Positions 8,589 through 15,584 of a stretch of DNA of 64,000 nt are shown here, piece by piece. Below the pieces are notes generated by a model. The model was not told where the DNA came from and searched no databases. It was given only the letters and a program-made list of their open reading frames with translations. Source of the stretch: HKCCE3408 sp039183205 (GTDB lineage: Bacteria > Pseudomonadota > Alphaproteobacteria > Rhodobacterales > Rhodobacteraceae). Made by a program: the position numbers and the translations under genes. Location: contig JBCDBR010000016.1 of assembly GCA_039183205.1 (NCBI GenBank), positions 16,815-80,814 on the forward strand, in the 5' to 3' direction. The first letter of the stretch is position 1, and every line of letters begins with the position of its first letter.

Positions 8589-9389
8589 ATGTCATTATGG
8601 CTTGGTACGCAGAAAGCGTTGTGGGCGAGCATGAAGCAATCTGATCTGCACAAGATGGCGCATGTGTGCCTTCTTATCTTTGACGCCTATGGTTTGACCG
8701 TCTCGGAGACAGGCAGCGCGGCGGAATTTGAAGATCGCATGGCCCTCATCGGGAAACCGCCGAACCGCAAGACGCTTGATCCGAACTCCCAACTGCTGTT
8801 TGAGCACCGGATCTCGGCCATTCTGCTGCAACACAAGGGGCAGGATATTGGTGGCGTGATCGCACGGTCCCTTGATCTGGGCGCGCGTCCGGTCGCAGAC
8901 CTGCTGGATGCCGAGGCCGGCATCCTTTATGACAGCGATCGGCCGCCAAAGCTCACGTCTCCGACCTCCCACCAGATGCAGGGCATCGTCGCGTATTGCG
9001 GCGAAATGTGGTTCAAACCAACCGGGCCGGGCGAAAAGTGGCGCGGGCTACCCGGGCTGTCTCCTGCACTGGTCAGGTATATTCAGACCCATGCATTTGG
9101 CAGATGGGGCTGCGATTGGGTCTACGGCATCATCAAGAAGGGGGAAGTTGAAGATCGAGGCCGCGCCGTTCATTACGGCTTCTGCTGCGTCGAGCCAAAC
9201 TTGCAATCGTTTGAGGATGTAGATGAAGACGGCCGCGACAGCAGTGAATACCTCGTCGCCAACAGCCGAGATCAGTTTGCGCATGTCATTCGATGCTGCA
9301 CAGAAGACCCTCATATGTACTTTCCCGGCTTCGAAGAGATTTCAAAAGGCGTAGCTGATGGCAACACTCGGCGCGTTGCGGCCAAGTAA
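8589..9389 (+). CDS. Unknown protein, possibly GNAT-fold acyltransferase-like
   Basis: A 266-aa soluble protein I do not recognise with certainty. The middle part (about residues 130-205) has GNAT-like character: GEMWFKPTGPGEKWRGL, then GRWGCDWVYGIIKKG, then a RGRAVHYGF element ending in CCVEP. These resemble the strand/helix/strand core around the acetyl-CoA site, but the canonical pyrophosphate-binding signature is not clear. There is no signal peptide or membrane segment. ATG codons at 8589 and 8631 are both possible. Its last 48 bp overlap the end of the convergent HTH gene. Location after a tRNA and the unusual protein suggest acquisition by transfer. Confidence 0.55.
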   Translation: MSLWLGTQKALWASMKQSDLHKMAHVCLLIFDAYGLTVSETGSAAEFEDRMALIGKPPNRKTLDPNSQLLFEHRISAILLQHKGQDIGGVIARSLDLGARPVADLLDAEAGILYDSDRPPKLTSPTSHQMQGIVAYCGEMWFKPTGPGEKWRGLPGLSPALVRYIQTHAFGRWGCDWVYGIIKKGEVEDRGRAVHYGFCCVEPNLQSFEDVDEDGRDSSEYLVANSRDQFAHVIRCCTEDPHMYFPGFEEISKGVADGNTRRVAAK

Positions 9390-10109
9390 TTTAGCTTCCA
9401 TGCAGATTCGGTGATAATGCGTCGGCTCCGTTTGCCCGCTGAGAAGAACTTCCATGGGCGTGAGCGGGATATCATCGCCGTATTTAAGGCCAATGACCCG
9501 CCTAAAGTGCCCGACAATTTCCTGGTTCTTCTCTTCTGGCCAAGTCTGTAGCTCTCGCCAGAAACGTTCGGTCGAGCCAAAAATTCCGCCCGCTTTGCTT
9601 TGGGCGCCAACCTTAATCGGCTTAACGATTTTGGCGCCAGCATCGGGTATTTCCACGATGTCTACATATTCCTCAACCGGGTGTCCTTGGCCGACGACGC
9701 CGCCGCTAACCCGGTACCATTCCAGGACGTCTTCAAGCTGGATTTTGCGGCCCTGTTGCGCGCAGCGCAACGTTGCCTGCTTCATGATGTCTTTCGACAG
9801 TAGGTCCACCAAGCTTGAGATTTGGCGCTTGTATTGTGTGACCAGCGGATGGATCAAATCCGTGTAGTCCATCAGGTAAAAAAAATCGGTATCGGTCTGG
9901 ATCGCAATCTCCGCCATCACATCGCCCGGCGGAACCGGGCGGTAGGCGTCTTGGTTGGTTCGTGCGTCCCGTCCTGAGATACGATCGATTGTCGCTATGC
10001 TTACATCCAACCATTTTGCAAGCGATTGACGCGTATGTCCTGAACTTTCAATTGCCTCATGTATGCGTCTTGCGGACTCCATGGACAGTAATCTCTTTTC
10101 GCGCGGCAT
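9342..10109 (-). CDS. Large HTH-domain protein of unknown function
   Basis: A 255-aa protein with an N-terminal lambda-repressor-like helix-turn-helix (SLAKWLDVSIATIDRIS, about residues 29-45). The remaining 200 residues, with an acidic segment around VEEYVDIVEIPDAG and FWRELQTWPEEKNQEIVGHF, are not assignable by eye; a sensory PAS-like fold is one possibility. It is probably a transcription regulator with a ligand-sensing or partner-binding C-terminal domain. It converges on and overlaps the unknown GNAT-like gene by 48 bp. A weak inverted repeat GTCAG-N7-CTGAC (near 10140) lies about 30 bp upstream of the start. Confidence 0.55.
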   Translation of the reverse strand: MPREKRLLSMESARRIHEAIESSGHTRQSLAKWLDVSIATIDRISGRDARTNQDAYRPVPPGDVMAEIAIQTDTDFFYLMDYTDLIHPLVTQYKRQISSLVDLLSKDIMKQATLRCAQQGRKIQLEDVLEWYRVSGGVVGQGHPVEEYVDIVEIPDAGAKIVKPIKVGAQSKAGGIFGSTERFWRELQTWPEEKNQEIVGHFRRVIGLKYGDDIPLTPMEVLLSGQTEPTHYHRICMEAKLLGRNAPSVAISYAF

Positions 10110-10421
10110 TACCCAAAACTCTCATATATGCGGCCAATTGTCAGAACACTGCTGACTTGATTATCGGAAGTCAACTCTACTTTTGAGCCATTTTGAGAAC
10201 GCCTCCGGTTGCGGCCACGCCAACAATTGTGACCGTGAAACGCGCCCACAGGATTAGGTTGGGGGGTCGAGATGGTCGTTACGCCAGCCAAAACGCAGCC
10301 GCAAAATTGGGCTGCAAACAGTGAAAAGTTGATAGGTTAGGGGCAAGAGGAAGGCAATTTCTGAGTGACCAAATTGGGGTGCCACGCTGGCAACGATGCG
10401 CGACTTTTTTGGGGACGGTTG
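10110..10421. other. Intergenic stretch between two HTH genes
   Basis: These 312 bp hold no convincing gene. The only structure noticed is the short inverted repeat GTCAG-N7-CTGAC near 10140, close to the start of the minus-strand HTH gene. No transposase or integrase fragment was recognised. Confidence 0.5.
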
Positions 10422-10754
10422 CTAGTCTCCCGGCTCAGACACATGGCTACTTTCAAGTCCGCGCGCGGCCCCGAGTAAAGCCCGTCTCTCCACGGTGCTA
10501 AAGCCTTCGTACAATGCCAGGATCTCTGCCTTTATTGGGTCATCGTCTTCGGCAAGAAACCGTTCCACTGTCGTCCCAAGAGCGTTGCAAATTTTTGTCG
10601 CAGTGCCGAGTGTCGGGCTCTTGTTGTCGGATGCAATGAGCTTGCGGATTGTGCTTTTGTCCAGGCCGGCCTTCTGTGCAAGTCCCGCGACAGTCAGGTC
10701 CGGGTCGGCGTCAATTCTCTTCTTAAGCAATGTCAAAAATGGGCTGAGATCCAT
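10422..10754 (-). CDS. XRE-family transcriptional regulator
   Basis: A 110-aa cytoplasmic DNA-binding protein. Residues about 22-40 (GLAQKAGLDKSTIRKLIA) form the Cro/C1-type helix-turn-helix, followed by the usual third and fourth helices (PTLGTATKICNALGTTVERF). The C-terminal 40 residues are charged and probably dimerise. The ATG at 10754 places the domain at the N-terminus; longer readings run into the operator-like repeats upstream. No good ribosome binding site precedes it. Two spaced inverted repeats upstream suggest autoregulation. Target genes are unknown. Confidence 0.8.
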   Translation of the reverse strand: MDLSPFLTLLKKRIDADPDLTVAGLAQKAGLDKSTIRKLIASDNKSPTLGTATKICNALGTTVERFLAEDDDPIKAEILALYEGFSTVERRALLGAARGLESSHVSEPGD

Positions 10755-10788
10755 GCGATCGTACCGTGGCTGGTAGAATTTTACGGCA

Positions 10789-10828
10789 ATAGGACAAAAA
10801 TCCGTCAAAAGTATAGGATTAAAGTCCT
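10789..10828. promoter_or_regulatory. Duplicated operator-like motif ATAGGA-N6-TCC
   Basis: Two copies of ATAGGA-N6-TCC occur at 10789-10803 and 10813-10827. Each is a GGA-N6-TCC inverted repeat and starts 24 bp from the other, just over two helical turns. A minus-strand TTGACG lies between them and overlaps one copy. The pair sits 35-75 bp upstream of the XRE gene. This layout is typical of cooperative repressor binding to its own promoter. Confidence 0.5.
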
Positions 10829-11137
10829 TTCTCGTCCACCATAGAGGGGCGCCTGTGCGCGACCGAGGACTAGATCGCCGCCAAAAAAATCGAGCGGTCG
10901 ACATCCCTCCAATATGCTGACAGCTCCGATGGAACCGTTTGGACGGAATGGAAAACTGAGGGCATGTCTATGCTGGAGGTTGTCTGTCGCGTTGTCACCG
11001 ACGGGCCCCGGCCACCGAATTTTGACGGCGCTTCTATTGGGGCTGTCCGCGGCCGGCGCCGGGCCGGCGTTGCCAACCCGGCACTTTTCCCCATCCGCGC
11101 GGTTATTGCGGACGGCGCACCCTGTCCGCCGCGCGCA
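10829..11137. other. Gene-free stretch between XRE gene and GST gene
   Basis: No convincing coding sequence; reading frames here are low-complexity, proline/arginine-rich and lack ribosome binding sites. A hairpin GCGGAC (11108-11113) with GTCCGC (11124-11129) just past the GST stop could end the GST transcript, though no T-tract follows. Confidence 0.5.
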
Positions 11138-11755
11138 TCAGGGGGCGGTGTCCATAAAGCTCTGCCGCGATGCCAGCGCTTCCAGCCAGGCCGAAACCTT
11201 GGCATGCGGTGCAAGCAGGATCCGACCTTCCTCGATCTGCGTCAGAAGGATGAGGATTGAGCCCACAAGGATATCGCCCAGATGCGGCCTGTCGCCTCCA
11301 AGCTCTTTTGCCTTTAGGGCGTGGTCAACATGCGCCAAATGCGCCTGGGTCTGTTCAATCCCGGCCGCGATGGTCGCCTCATCGACCTCAAAGCCGAATT
11401 GCGGCGCCAATGCGCGCCTGAAATAGAGGTTCGTGAAGGCATCACGGTAGATGTAGGAATTCGCCGCACTCAGCCATTGATCGGATCGGGCCCGGCGAAA
11501 GGGATCGGCCGGTTGCAGCGGATGCTGCCCAAACCCGTCAATATAGGCCATGATGGCGGCGGTCTCAAAAATCCGTGCGCCATCGACGTCCAGGGTGGGC
11601 AATTTGCGATAGGGGTGTAGATCGCCGTAATCCGGGGCGGCCAGATCGGCGGGGCCCACGGGGATCATCTCGTAAGCGATACCATGTTCGGCGAAGACGA
11701 TCTGCGCGGCGCGCATATAGGGGCTGAGCGGCGCGCCATAAAGCTTGTATGCCAT
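11138..11755 (-). CDS. Glutathione S-transferase family protein
   Basis: A 205-aa cytosolic protein with the thioredoxin-fold N-terminal domain (YGAPLSPYMRAAQIVFAEHGI, split by the catalytic region around residues 8-12), the glutathione-binding cis-proline segment YRKLPTLDVDG, then the all-helical C-terminal domain from about residue 90. AAGGAA seven bases upstream selects the ATG at 11755. It is the last gene of an apparent operon with MAPEG, SRPBCC and methyltransferase genes, 90 bp after the methyltransferase stop. The substrate is not predictable. Confidence 0.9.
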   Translation of the reverse strand: MAYKLYGAPLSPYMRAAQIVFAEHGIAYEMIPVGPADLAAPDYGDLHPYRKLPTLDVDGARIFETAAIMAYIDGFGQHPLQPADPFRRARSDQWLSAANSYIYRDAFTNLYFRRALAPQFGFEVDEATIAAGIEQTQAHLAHVDHALKAKELGGDRPHLGDILVGSILILLTQIEEGRILLAPHAKVSAWLEALASRQSFMDTAP

Positions 11756-11845
11756 GGGTTTTCCTTTCAATCGGAGGGCACAGGGAAGGTGGGACGCGCC
11801 GCAACGCGGGCGCCGATGCTTTGGAAACGTGATCTTGTGGCGCTG

Positions 11846-12694
11846 TCAGCCCGCGGCTTTTGCCCGGATGATCAGGCAGGCCGCATCGTATTCGAGCCGG
11901 CCATTGGTGATGTAAGCGGAATAGGCGGTGCGCACCTTGTCAAAGATTGCAGCGCGCACCGTTTCGTCGACCTGGTCGAGGCCCGGGCCAATGGGCGCCA
12001 GATTGCGCATGAACACGTCTAAGTGCTTATCCGGAAATCCGAATTTGAATGTGATCGGTTCAAAGGTGGGCACAGTCCATCCGGCCGTAGTCAGCCGTTT
12101 TGTCATTTTTGCTGCGTCGGCCATGGCAAACGGGCTGGGCGCGTCGTCGGGGCGCGCGGGGCTCTCGGGCAACAATCCAGCCGCGACCTTTGCGCCGATG
12201 GTCAAGAACGGGTTGGCGGCGGGCGATTGCCAGACAACGAAACATAGTTCACCGCCATCGGCCGTGGCCCGGCGCAAATGGCGCAAGGCGGCCGGCTGAT
12301 CGCCAAAGAACATCGAACCGAACCGCGACACGACGATATCGAAATGCCCGTCGCGATAGGGGTATGCCGCCGCATCGGCGGCGATGAAACGTGCCTGGCT
12401 CCCCGATATATCCGCGAGGGCTTGCGCATGGCCCATCATCGCTTGGGAAATATCGATGCCGGTGACCTCGCAGTCTTTCGGCAGGGCTTCGGCGATCGCG
12501 CGCGTTGTCGTGCCGTTGCCGCATCCGATATCAAGCACGCGGCGTGGCGAACGCGCTTTGACCTCGGCCACCAAAAGATCGCCAGCCGGTGCGAGCATCT
12601 CGTCGGTGATCTCTTGCGTATCAACCCAAGTCTGGCCCATTGCGCCATTCCAGAAATCGGCCTGTTCGGCGTTGAATGCCTGTGCTTGCGTCAC
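11846..12694 (-). CDS. Class I SAM-dependent methyltransferase
   Basis: A 282-aa protein with motif I VLDIGCGNGTTT (about residues 53-64), the acidic strand-2 end VTGIDIS, and motif II-like HFDIVVSRFGSMFF. The arrangement resembles UbiE/COQ5-type small-molecule methyltransferases. The start is GTG at 12694, chosen because TGGAGGACC stands at ideal distance upstream. It follows the SRPBCC gene by 20 bp and precedes the GST gene. The neighbourhood suggests modification of a hydrophobic or xenobiotic compound, which is inference. Confidence 0.87.
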   Translation of the reverse strand: MTQAQAFNAEQADFWNGAMGQTWVDTQEITDEMLAPAGDLLVAEVKARSPRRVLDIGCGNGTTTRAIAEALPKDCEVTGIDISQAMMGHAQALADISGSQARFIAADAAAYPYRDGHFDIVVSRFGSMFFGDQPAALRHLRRATADGGELCFVVWQSPAANPFLTIGAKVAAGLLPESPARPDDAPSPFAMADAAKMTKRLTTAGWTVPTFEPITFKFGFPDKHLDVFMRNLAPIGPGLDQVDETVRAAIFDKVRTAYSAYITNGRLEYDAACLIIRAKAAG

Positions 12695-12714
12695 GGTTGG
12701 TCCTCCACGCGAAT

Positions 12715-13236
12715 TCAAACGAAGGCCGCTTTGGCCTTTTGCGCCTTTGCGCTGGCATCGACCTTGACTTTCCGCGGATGGGGCGTGCCGGTTTTGGCGT
12801 AGTGGATCAGGTCCTCGATATTGCTGCGCAGATCTTTTCTCAGCTGTGCCTTCATCATCCAGCCCATCAGGATGTTGAACGGGAAGGCGAGCTCTGCGGT
12901 GAGACGCATCTTGATCTCGGCCTGTCCATTCGCGGCTGCGGCGAATGTCCAATTGTTTTCCATCCGCCGTACAAAGCCCGGCATTTTCTCGCCCTTCACC
13001 AGATAGGCGATTTTGCGTTCGGTCGGGTCGTAAGCGGTGATCGTTTCGGTAAGTTTGCCAAAGCTTGTGTCGCAGATGCGGCCTTGGAAGGCCGCCCCGC
13101 CCGGTCCGATGCCAGCGCGGTGCTTTGAAGCAAAAACACCGCGCGACCAGGATTGGATGTCAGGATATTGCGCCCCAAAGACCTCCCATAGACGGTCTGC
13201 CGAGACGGTGGTTGTTTCGCGCATTTCGATGATCAT
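12715..13236 (-). CDS. SRPBCC family (START-like) protein
   Basis: A 173-aa soluble protein with the SRPBCC plan: an N-terminal strand MIIEMRETTTVSADRLWEVF, a beta-rich middle, and a long C-terminal helix (MMKAQLRKDLRSNIEDLI) that closes the hydrophobic cavity. Families of this fold bind lipids, polyketides or aromatic compounds. AAAGGCC seven bases upstream supports the start. The lysine-rich tail (last 20 residues) is unusual. It is the second gene of the TetR-linked operon. Confidence 0.8.
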   Translation of the reverse strand: MIIEMRETTTVSADRLWEVFGAQYPDIQSWSRGVFASKHRAGIGPGGAAFQGRICDTSFGKLTETITAYDPTERKIAYLVKGEKMPGFVRRMENNWTFAAAANGQAEIKMRLTAELAFPFNILMGWMMKAQLRKDLRSNIEDLIHYAKTGTPHPRKVKVDASAKAQKAKAAFV

Positions 13237-13266
13237 GTCTTGGCCTTTCTTGTGATCGCGTTAAGC

Positions 13267-13674
13267 TTAGGTGGCGGCATAAATGCCCCGGGCGAAGGCC
13301 AGCAAAGCAAAGAAGCCGGCTGTCCAAGCCAGTGACCGCAATCCTTTGATGCCAAACGCATAAAGTGGGACATAGGCGGCGCGTGCGCAGACAAAGATGA
13401 GTGCCGCCCATTGCGTCCAGCCGTTCGATATTCCGGTCATCGAGGCGATCAAAACCAGCGGAACGAAAAGTGCCATCCCCTCAATTTGGTTGCGCACGTT
13501 CCGCGCAAGCCGCCCACCCATGGGTCCTTCGAACGGGGCCGGAGCGCTACGATCGGACACAACATAGGCGTTTCCCGCCGCCGCGCCCAAATGCAGGCCT
13601 TGGACAAAAATTGAAAACGCGGTGATGCCGAAAGCACCCAACAACATCCAAAGCTCAAACGTGATCCCGGTCAT
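13267..13674 (-). CDS. MAPEG family membrane protein
   Basis: A 135-aa inner-membrane protein with four hydrophobic segments and the MAPEG hallmark region RNVRNQIEGMALFVPLVL, where the N-E pair contributes to glutathione binding in characterised members. MAPEG proteins include microsomal glutathione transferases and eicosanoid synthases. The ATG at 13674 is preceded by AAAGGACTG. First gene of an operon that ends in a soluble GST, reading away from a TetR gene, which supports glutathione-linked detoxification. Confidence 0.85.
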   Translation of the reverse strand: MTGITFELWMLLGAFGITAFSIFVQGLHLGAAAGNAYVVSDRSAPAPFEGPMGGRLARNVRNQIEGMALFVPLVLIASMTGISNGWTQWAALIFVCARAAYVPLYAFGIKGLRSLAWTAGFFALLAFARGIYAAT

Positions 13675-13705
13675 CGGCAGTCCTTTCTTGCAAGTTGGGT
13701 TCTTG

Positions 13706-13727
13706 TTTTGATACGTTTGTATCATAA
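13706..13727. promoter_or_regulatory. TetR operator candidate 1
   Basis: The core TGATAC-GTTT-GTATCA (13709-13724) is a perfect 16-bp inverted repeat within a 22-bp element TTTTGATAC...GTATCATAA. It lies about 30 bp upstream of the MAPEG start in the divergent promoter region, where a repressor could block the operon. Confidence 0.6.
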
Positions 13728-13745
13728 CTACAGCGGGCGATCCCG

Positions 13746-13767
13746 TTTTGCAACAGGTGTATCAAAA
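13746..13767. promoter_or_regulatory. TetR operator candidate 2
   Basis: A 22-bp element with TTTTG at the left, GTATCAAAA at the right and the same N4 centre, matching operator 1 at most positions, with centres 40 bp apart. It ends two bases before the TetR start codon, a position suited to autorepression. Confidence 0.5.
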
Positions 13768-13769
13768 TA

Positions 13770-14342
13770 ATGGCCCGGCCGAGGAATTTCGTCGAAGAGG
13801 AAGTGGTGCGTGCAGTCATGATGACGTTTTGGCGTCTGGGCTATGACGCGACGACCTATCGCGAGCTGCAGAAAATCACCGGGTTGGGTCTGCGCAGTCT
13901 GAGTAACGCCTTTGGAGAAAAAGATGAGCTATTTGTCACCGTCCTGCGGGCCTACCGCGTCATGATGAAGGGCATGCTCGACAGTTTTCTCGAAGGGGCG
14001 GATTTGGAAGCGCTGGCCCAGTTCTTTGAGGCGATTGCCGCACCCTCCGAGGGCGAAGACGACATTCGGCGCGAAGGCTGTTTGATGGTGAATTCCGTCT
14101 TTGAGTTGACCAACATGTCTGATCCCGTTGCGGCGGAGGTGACCGCCTATCGTGCGATGTTCATTGAGAGGTTCCGAGATGTGCTGACGCAGTCCGGTGT
14201 CGATGATGTGGAGACCAAAGCGGAATATCTGCTGGGCTCCACTTGGGGCATTTTCAGCCAAATCCGCTTGGCCAAGGATCCCGTCGCGGCACAGCCCATG
14301 GCGCGCATGTTGGCAGATATCGTGCGGTCTTGGGCGCAGTAG
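13770..14342 (+). CDS. TetR/AcrR family transcriptional regulator
   Basis: A 190-aa protein with the N-terminal TetR DNA-binding domain: PRNFVEEEVVRAVMMTFW, then the helix-turn-helix region TTYRELQKITGLGLRSLSNA and the following GEKDELF. The C-terminal part (about residues 60-190) is the ligand-binding, dimerisation domain. The divergent operon encodes MAPEG, SRPBCC, methyltransferase and GST proteins, so a hydrophobic or electrophilic effector is a reasonable guess. No strong ribosome binding site is visible, and operator 2 abuts the start. Confidence 0.9.
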   Translation: MARPRNFVEEEVVRAVMMTFWRLGYDATTYRELQKITGLGLRSLSNAFGEKDELFVTVLRAYRVMMKGMLDSFLEGADLEALAQFFEAIAAPSEGEDDIRREGCLMVNSVFELTNMSDPVAAEVTAYRAMFIERFRDVLTQSGVDDVETKAEYLLGSTWGIFSQIRLAKDPVAAQPMARMLADIVRSWAQ

Positions 14343-14970
14343 GGCAGGCCAACGGTGCCGGGGCCCGCCATCGTCGTTATGATTGCAGCATTTGCGATCG
14401 CCCGGATTTCTCCGGGTGCGGCTTTACGGTGACGCTGCTTGAGGCACCGCTTCGGGATTGCGCGCGCGCCCGAGCCGATGACCGCCTCTGGGGGAAAAAC
14501 GACTCACGCTCGCGCGAAAACCCTTGCACCTGTCAACTGCAATAGGGATCCGCGCCACATATTCGCCTCATTTTGCGGCACTTGACGGGAAACTTTACGC
14601 AAAATTCCGTTGTTGCGAATTTGGCAACAAAGAATCGCCTCAATCTCAGGAATTCCCCGCAAATCCGTGAATTTTGTTGACGCACAGGTCGTCCGCGCCC
14701 GTTTCTACATTAATTGTGCCGCCTATTGTTAACCAAATGAAGACGAATCCATCAGGTGTTACCCAAAACGACCGCCAAACCCATGGCGTAGCTGCCACAG
14801 CAATGACAAGATTTGGCCGGGGGATGCGCGGTTATGCTTCCAAAACATTTGTCCGATAAGTAAAAGATTAAGTGCCTGTCTGGGGCGGGCGATGATAGCC
14901 AGTGGGTGGTTGGTTTGATCGGTTCGGGGAAGGCCGCGATCACTCGTTTCTGCTTACCTGGTTGGTTTTG
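14343..14970. other. Gene-free stretch of about 630 bp
   Basis: No coding sequence with recognisable features or ribosome binding site was found on either strand. The central part (about 14560-14880) is richer in A and T than the flanking genes. It could hold a small RNA or a decayed gene, but no structure other than the hairpin at its right end was noticed. Confidence 0.5.
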
Positions 14971-15000
14971 GGCCGCGCCGTTTTGAAAACTGGCGCGGCC
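14971..15000. terminator. Strong hairpin at the end of the MobA-like gene
   Basis: GGCCGCGCC (14971-14979) pairs perfectly with GGCGCGGCC (14992-15000), and the loop contains a further TTTT/AAAA pairing. It begins right after the stop of the minus-strand nucleotidyltransferase gene. On minus no T-tract follows; on plus, AGTCATTTTT follows. Probably a transcription end or transcript-stabilising hairpin. Confidence 0.55.
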
Positions 15001-15002
15001 AG

Positions 15003-15584
15003 TCATTTTTGCTCCGCGCGCCAGGCGGCCCAGGCCTCAGGCGTATCCAGGTCTTGGCAGGCCTGAGGACCGATCACATGCAAGGCCACGGCATCGGCAT
15101 GGTCCCGTAAGATCGTTTGCGCACCGATATCACCCGACAGCGCACGGAGCTTTGGAACAAGCTCGGGCGGCAGGATAACGGGGTGCCCGGGCTGACGTTC
15201 ACTTGCGGCGGCACGCAAAATCGGGCCAGCACCTGCGTGCCAAAGTGCGACAAGCGTCGCCATGTCATGCGCCGAGATGTCGGGCATATCGGGCAGGACG
15301 ATCATCACGGGTCCGGACAGGTGCGCCGCACCGGCGGCGAGGGATGCGCCCATCCCGTGACCCGCATCGACATGGGTGATGGTCACAGCTAGGCCGTCAA
15401 GACAGGCCGCGCGCGCCGTTTGCTCTGTGGTCAGGATGACGCGCACGGCGCCAATTTGGGCGGCGCGGGCGACAACGCGGCGCAGCAAGGGCGTGCCGTC
15501 AATGTCTTCGAGAAGCTTGTCCCGGCCCTTCATTCGGCGCGACATTCCGGCCGCCGGGATCAAGATCGTGATCGGCTGCGTCAT
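15003..15584 (-). CDS. MobA-like NTP transferase family protein
   Basis: A 193-aa protein with the nucleotidyltransferase signature ILIPAAGMSRRMKGRDKLL at the N-terminus, the metal-binding segment MIVLPDMPDI and a late GDIGAQTIL motif. It resembles MocA-type molybdenum cofactor cytidylyl/guanylyltransferases, but homologues act on other substrates and no molybdoenzyme gene is nearby. Its ATG overlaps the stop of the CorC-type gene by four bases, so the two are translationally coupled. Confidence 0.85.
   Translation of the reverse strand: MTQPITILIPAAGMSRRMKGRDKLLEDIDGTPLLRRVVARAAQIGAVRVILTTEQTARAACLDGLAVTITHVDAGHGMGASLAAGAAHLSGPVMIVLPDMPDISAHDMATLVALWHAGAGPILRAAASERQPGHPVILPPELVPKLRALSGDIGAQTILRDHADAVALHVIGPQACQDLDTPEAWAAWRAEQK

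Noticed and set aside
8131..11137. Complete integrative element bounded by att repeats at tRNA-Leu
   Set aside because: No integrase gene and no second copy of the tRNA 3' end were found in the window, so only an accessory region, not a defined element, can be claimed.
10870..11214. Minus- and plus-strand frames between the XRE and GST genes
   Set aside because: Low-complexity proline/arginine-rich translations without ribosome binding sites or domains, partly overlapping the GST gene.
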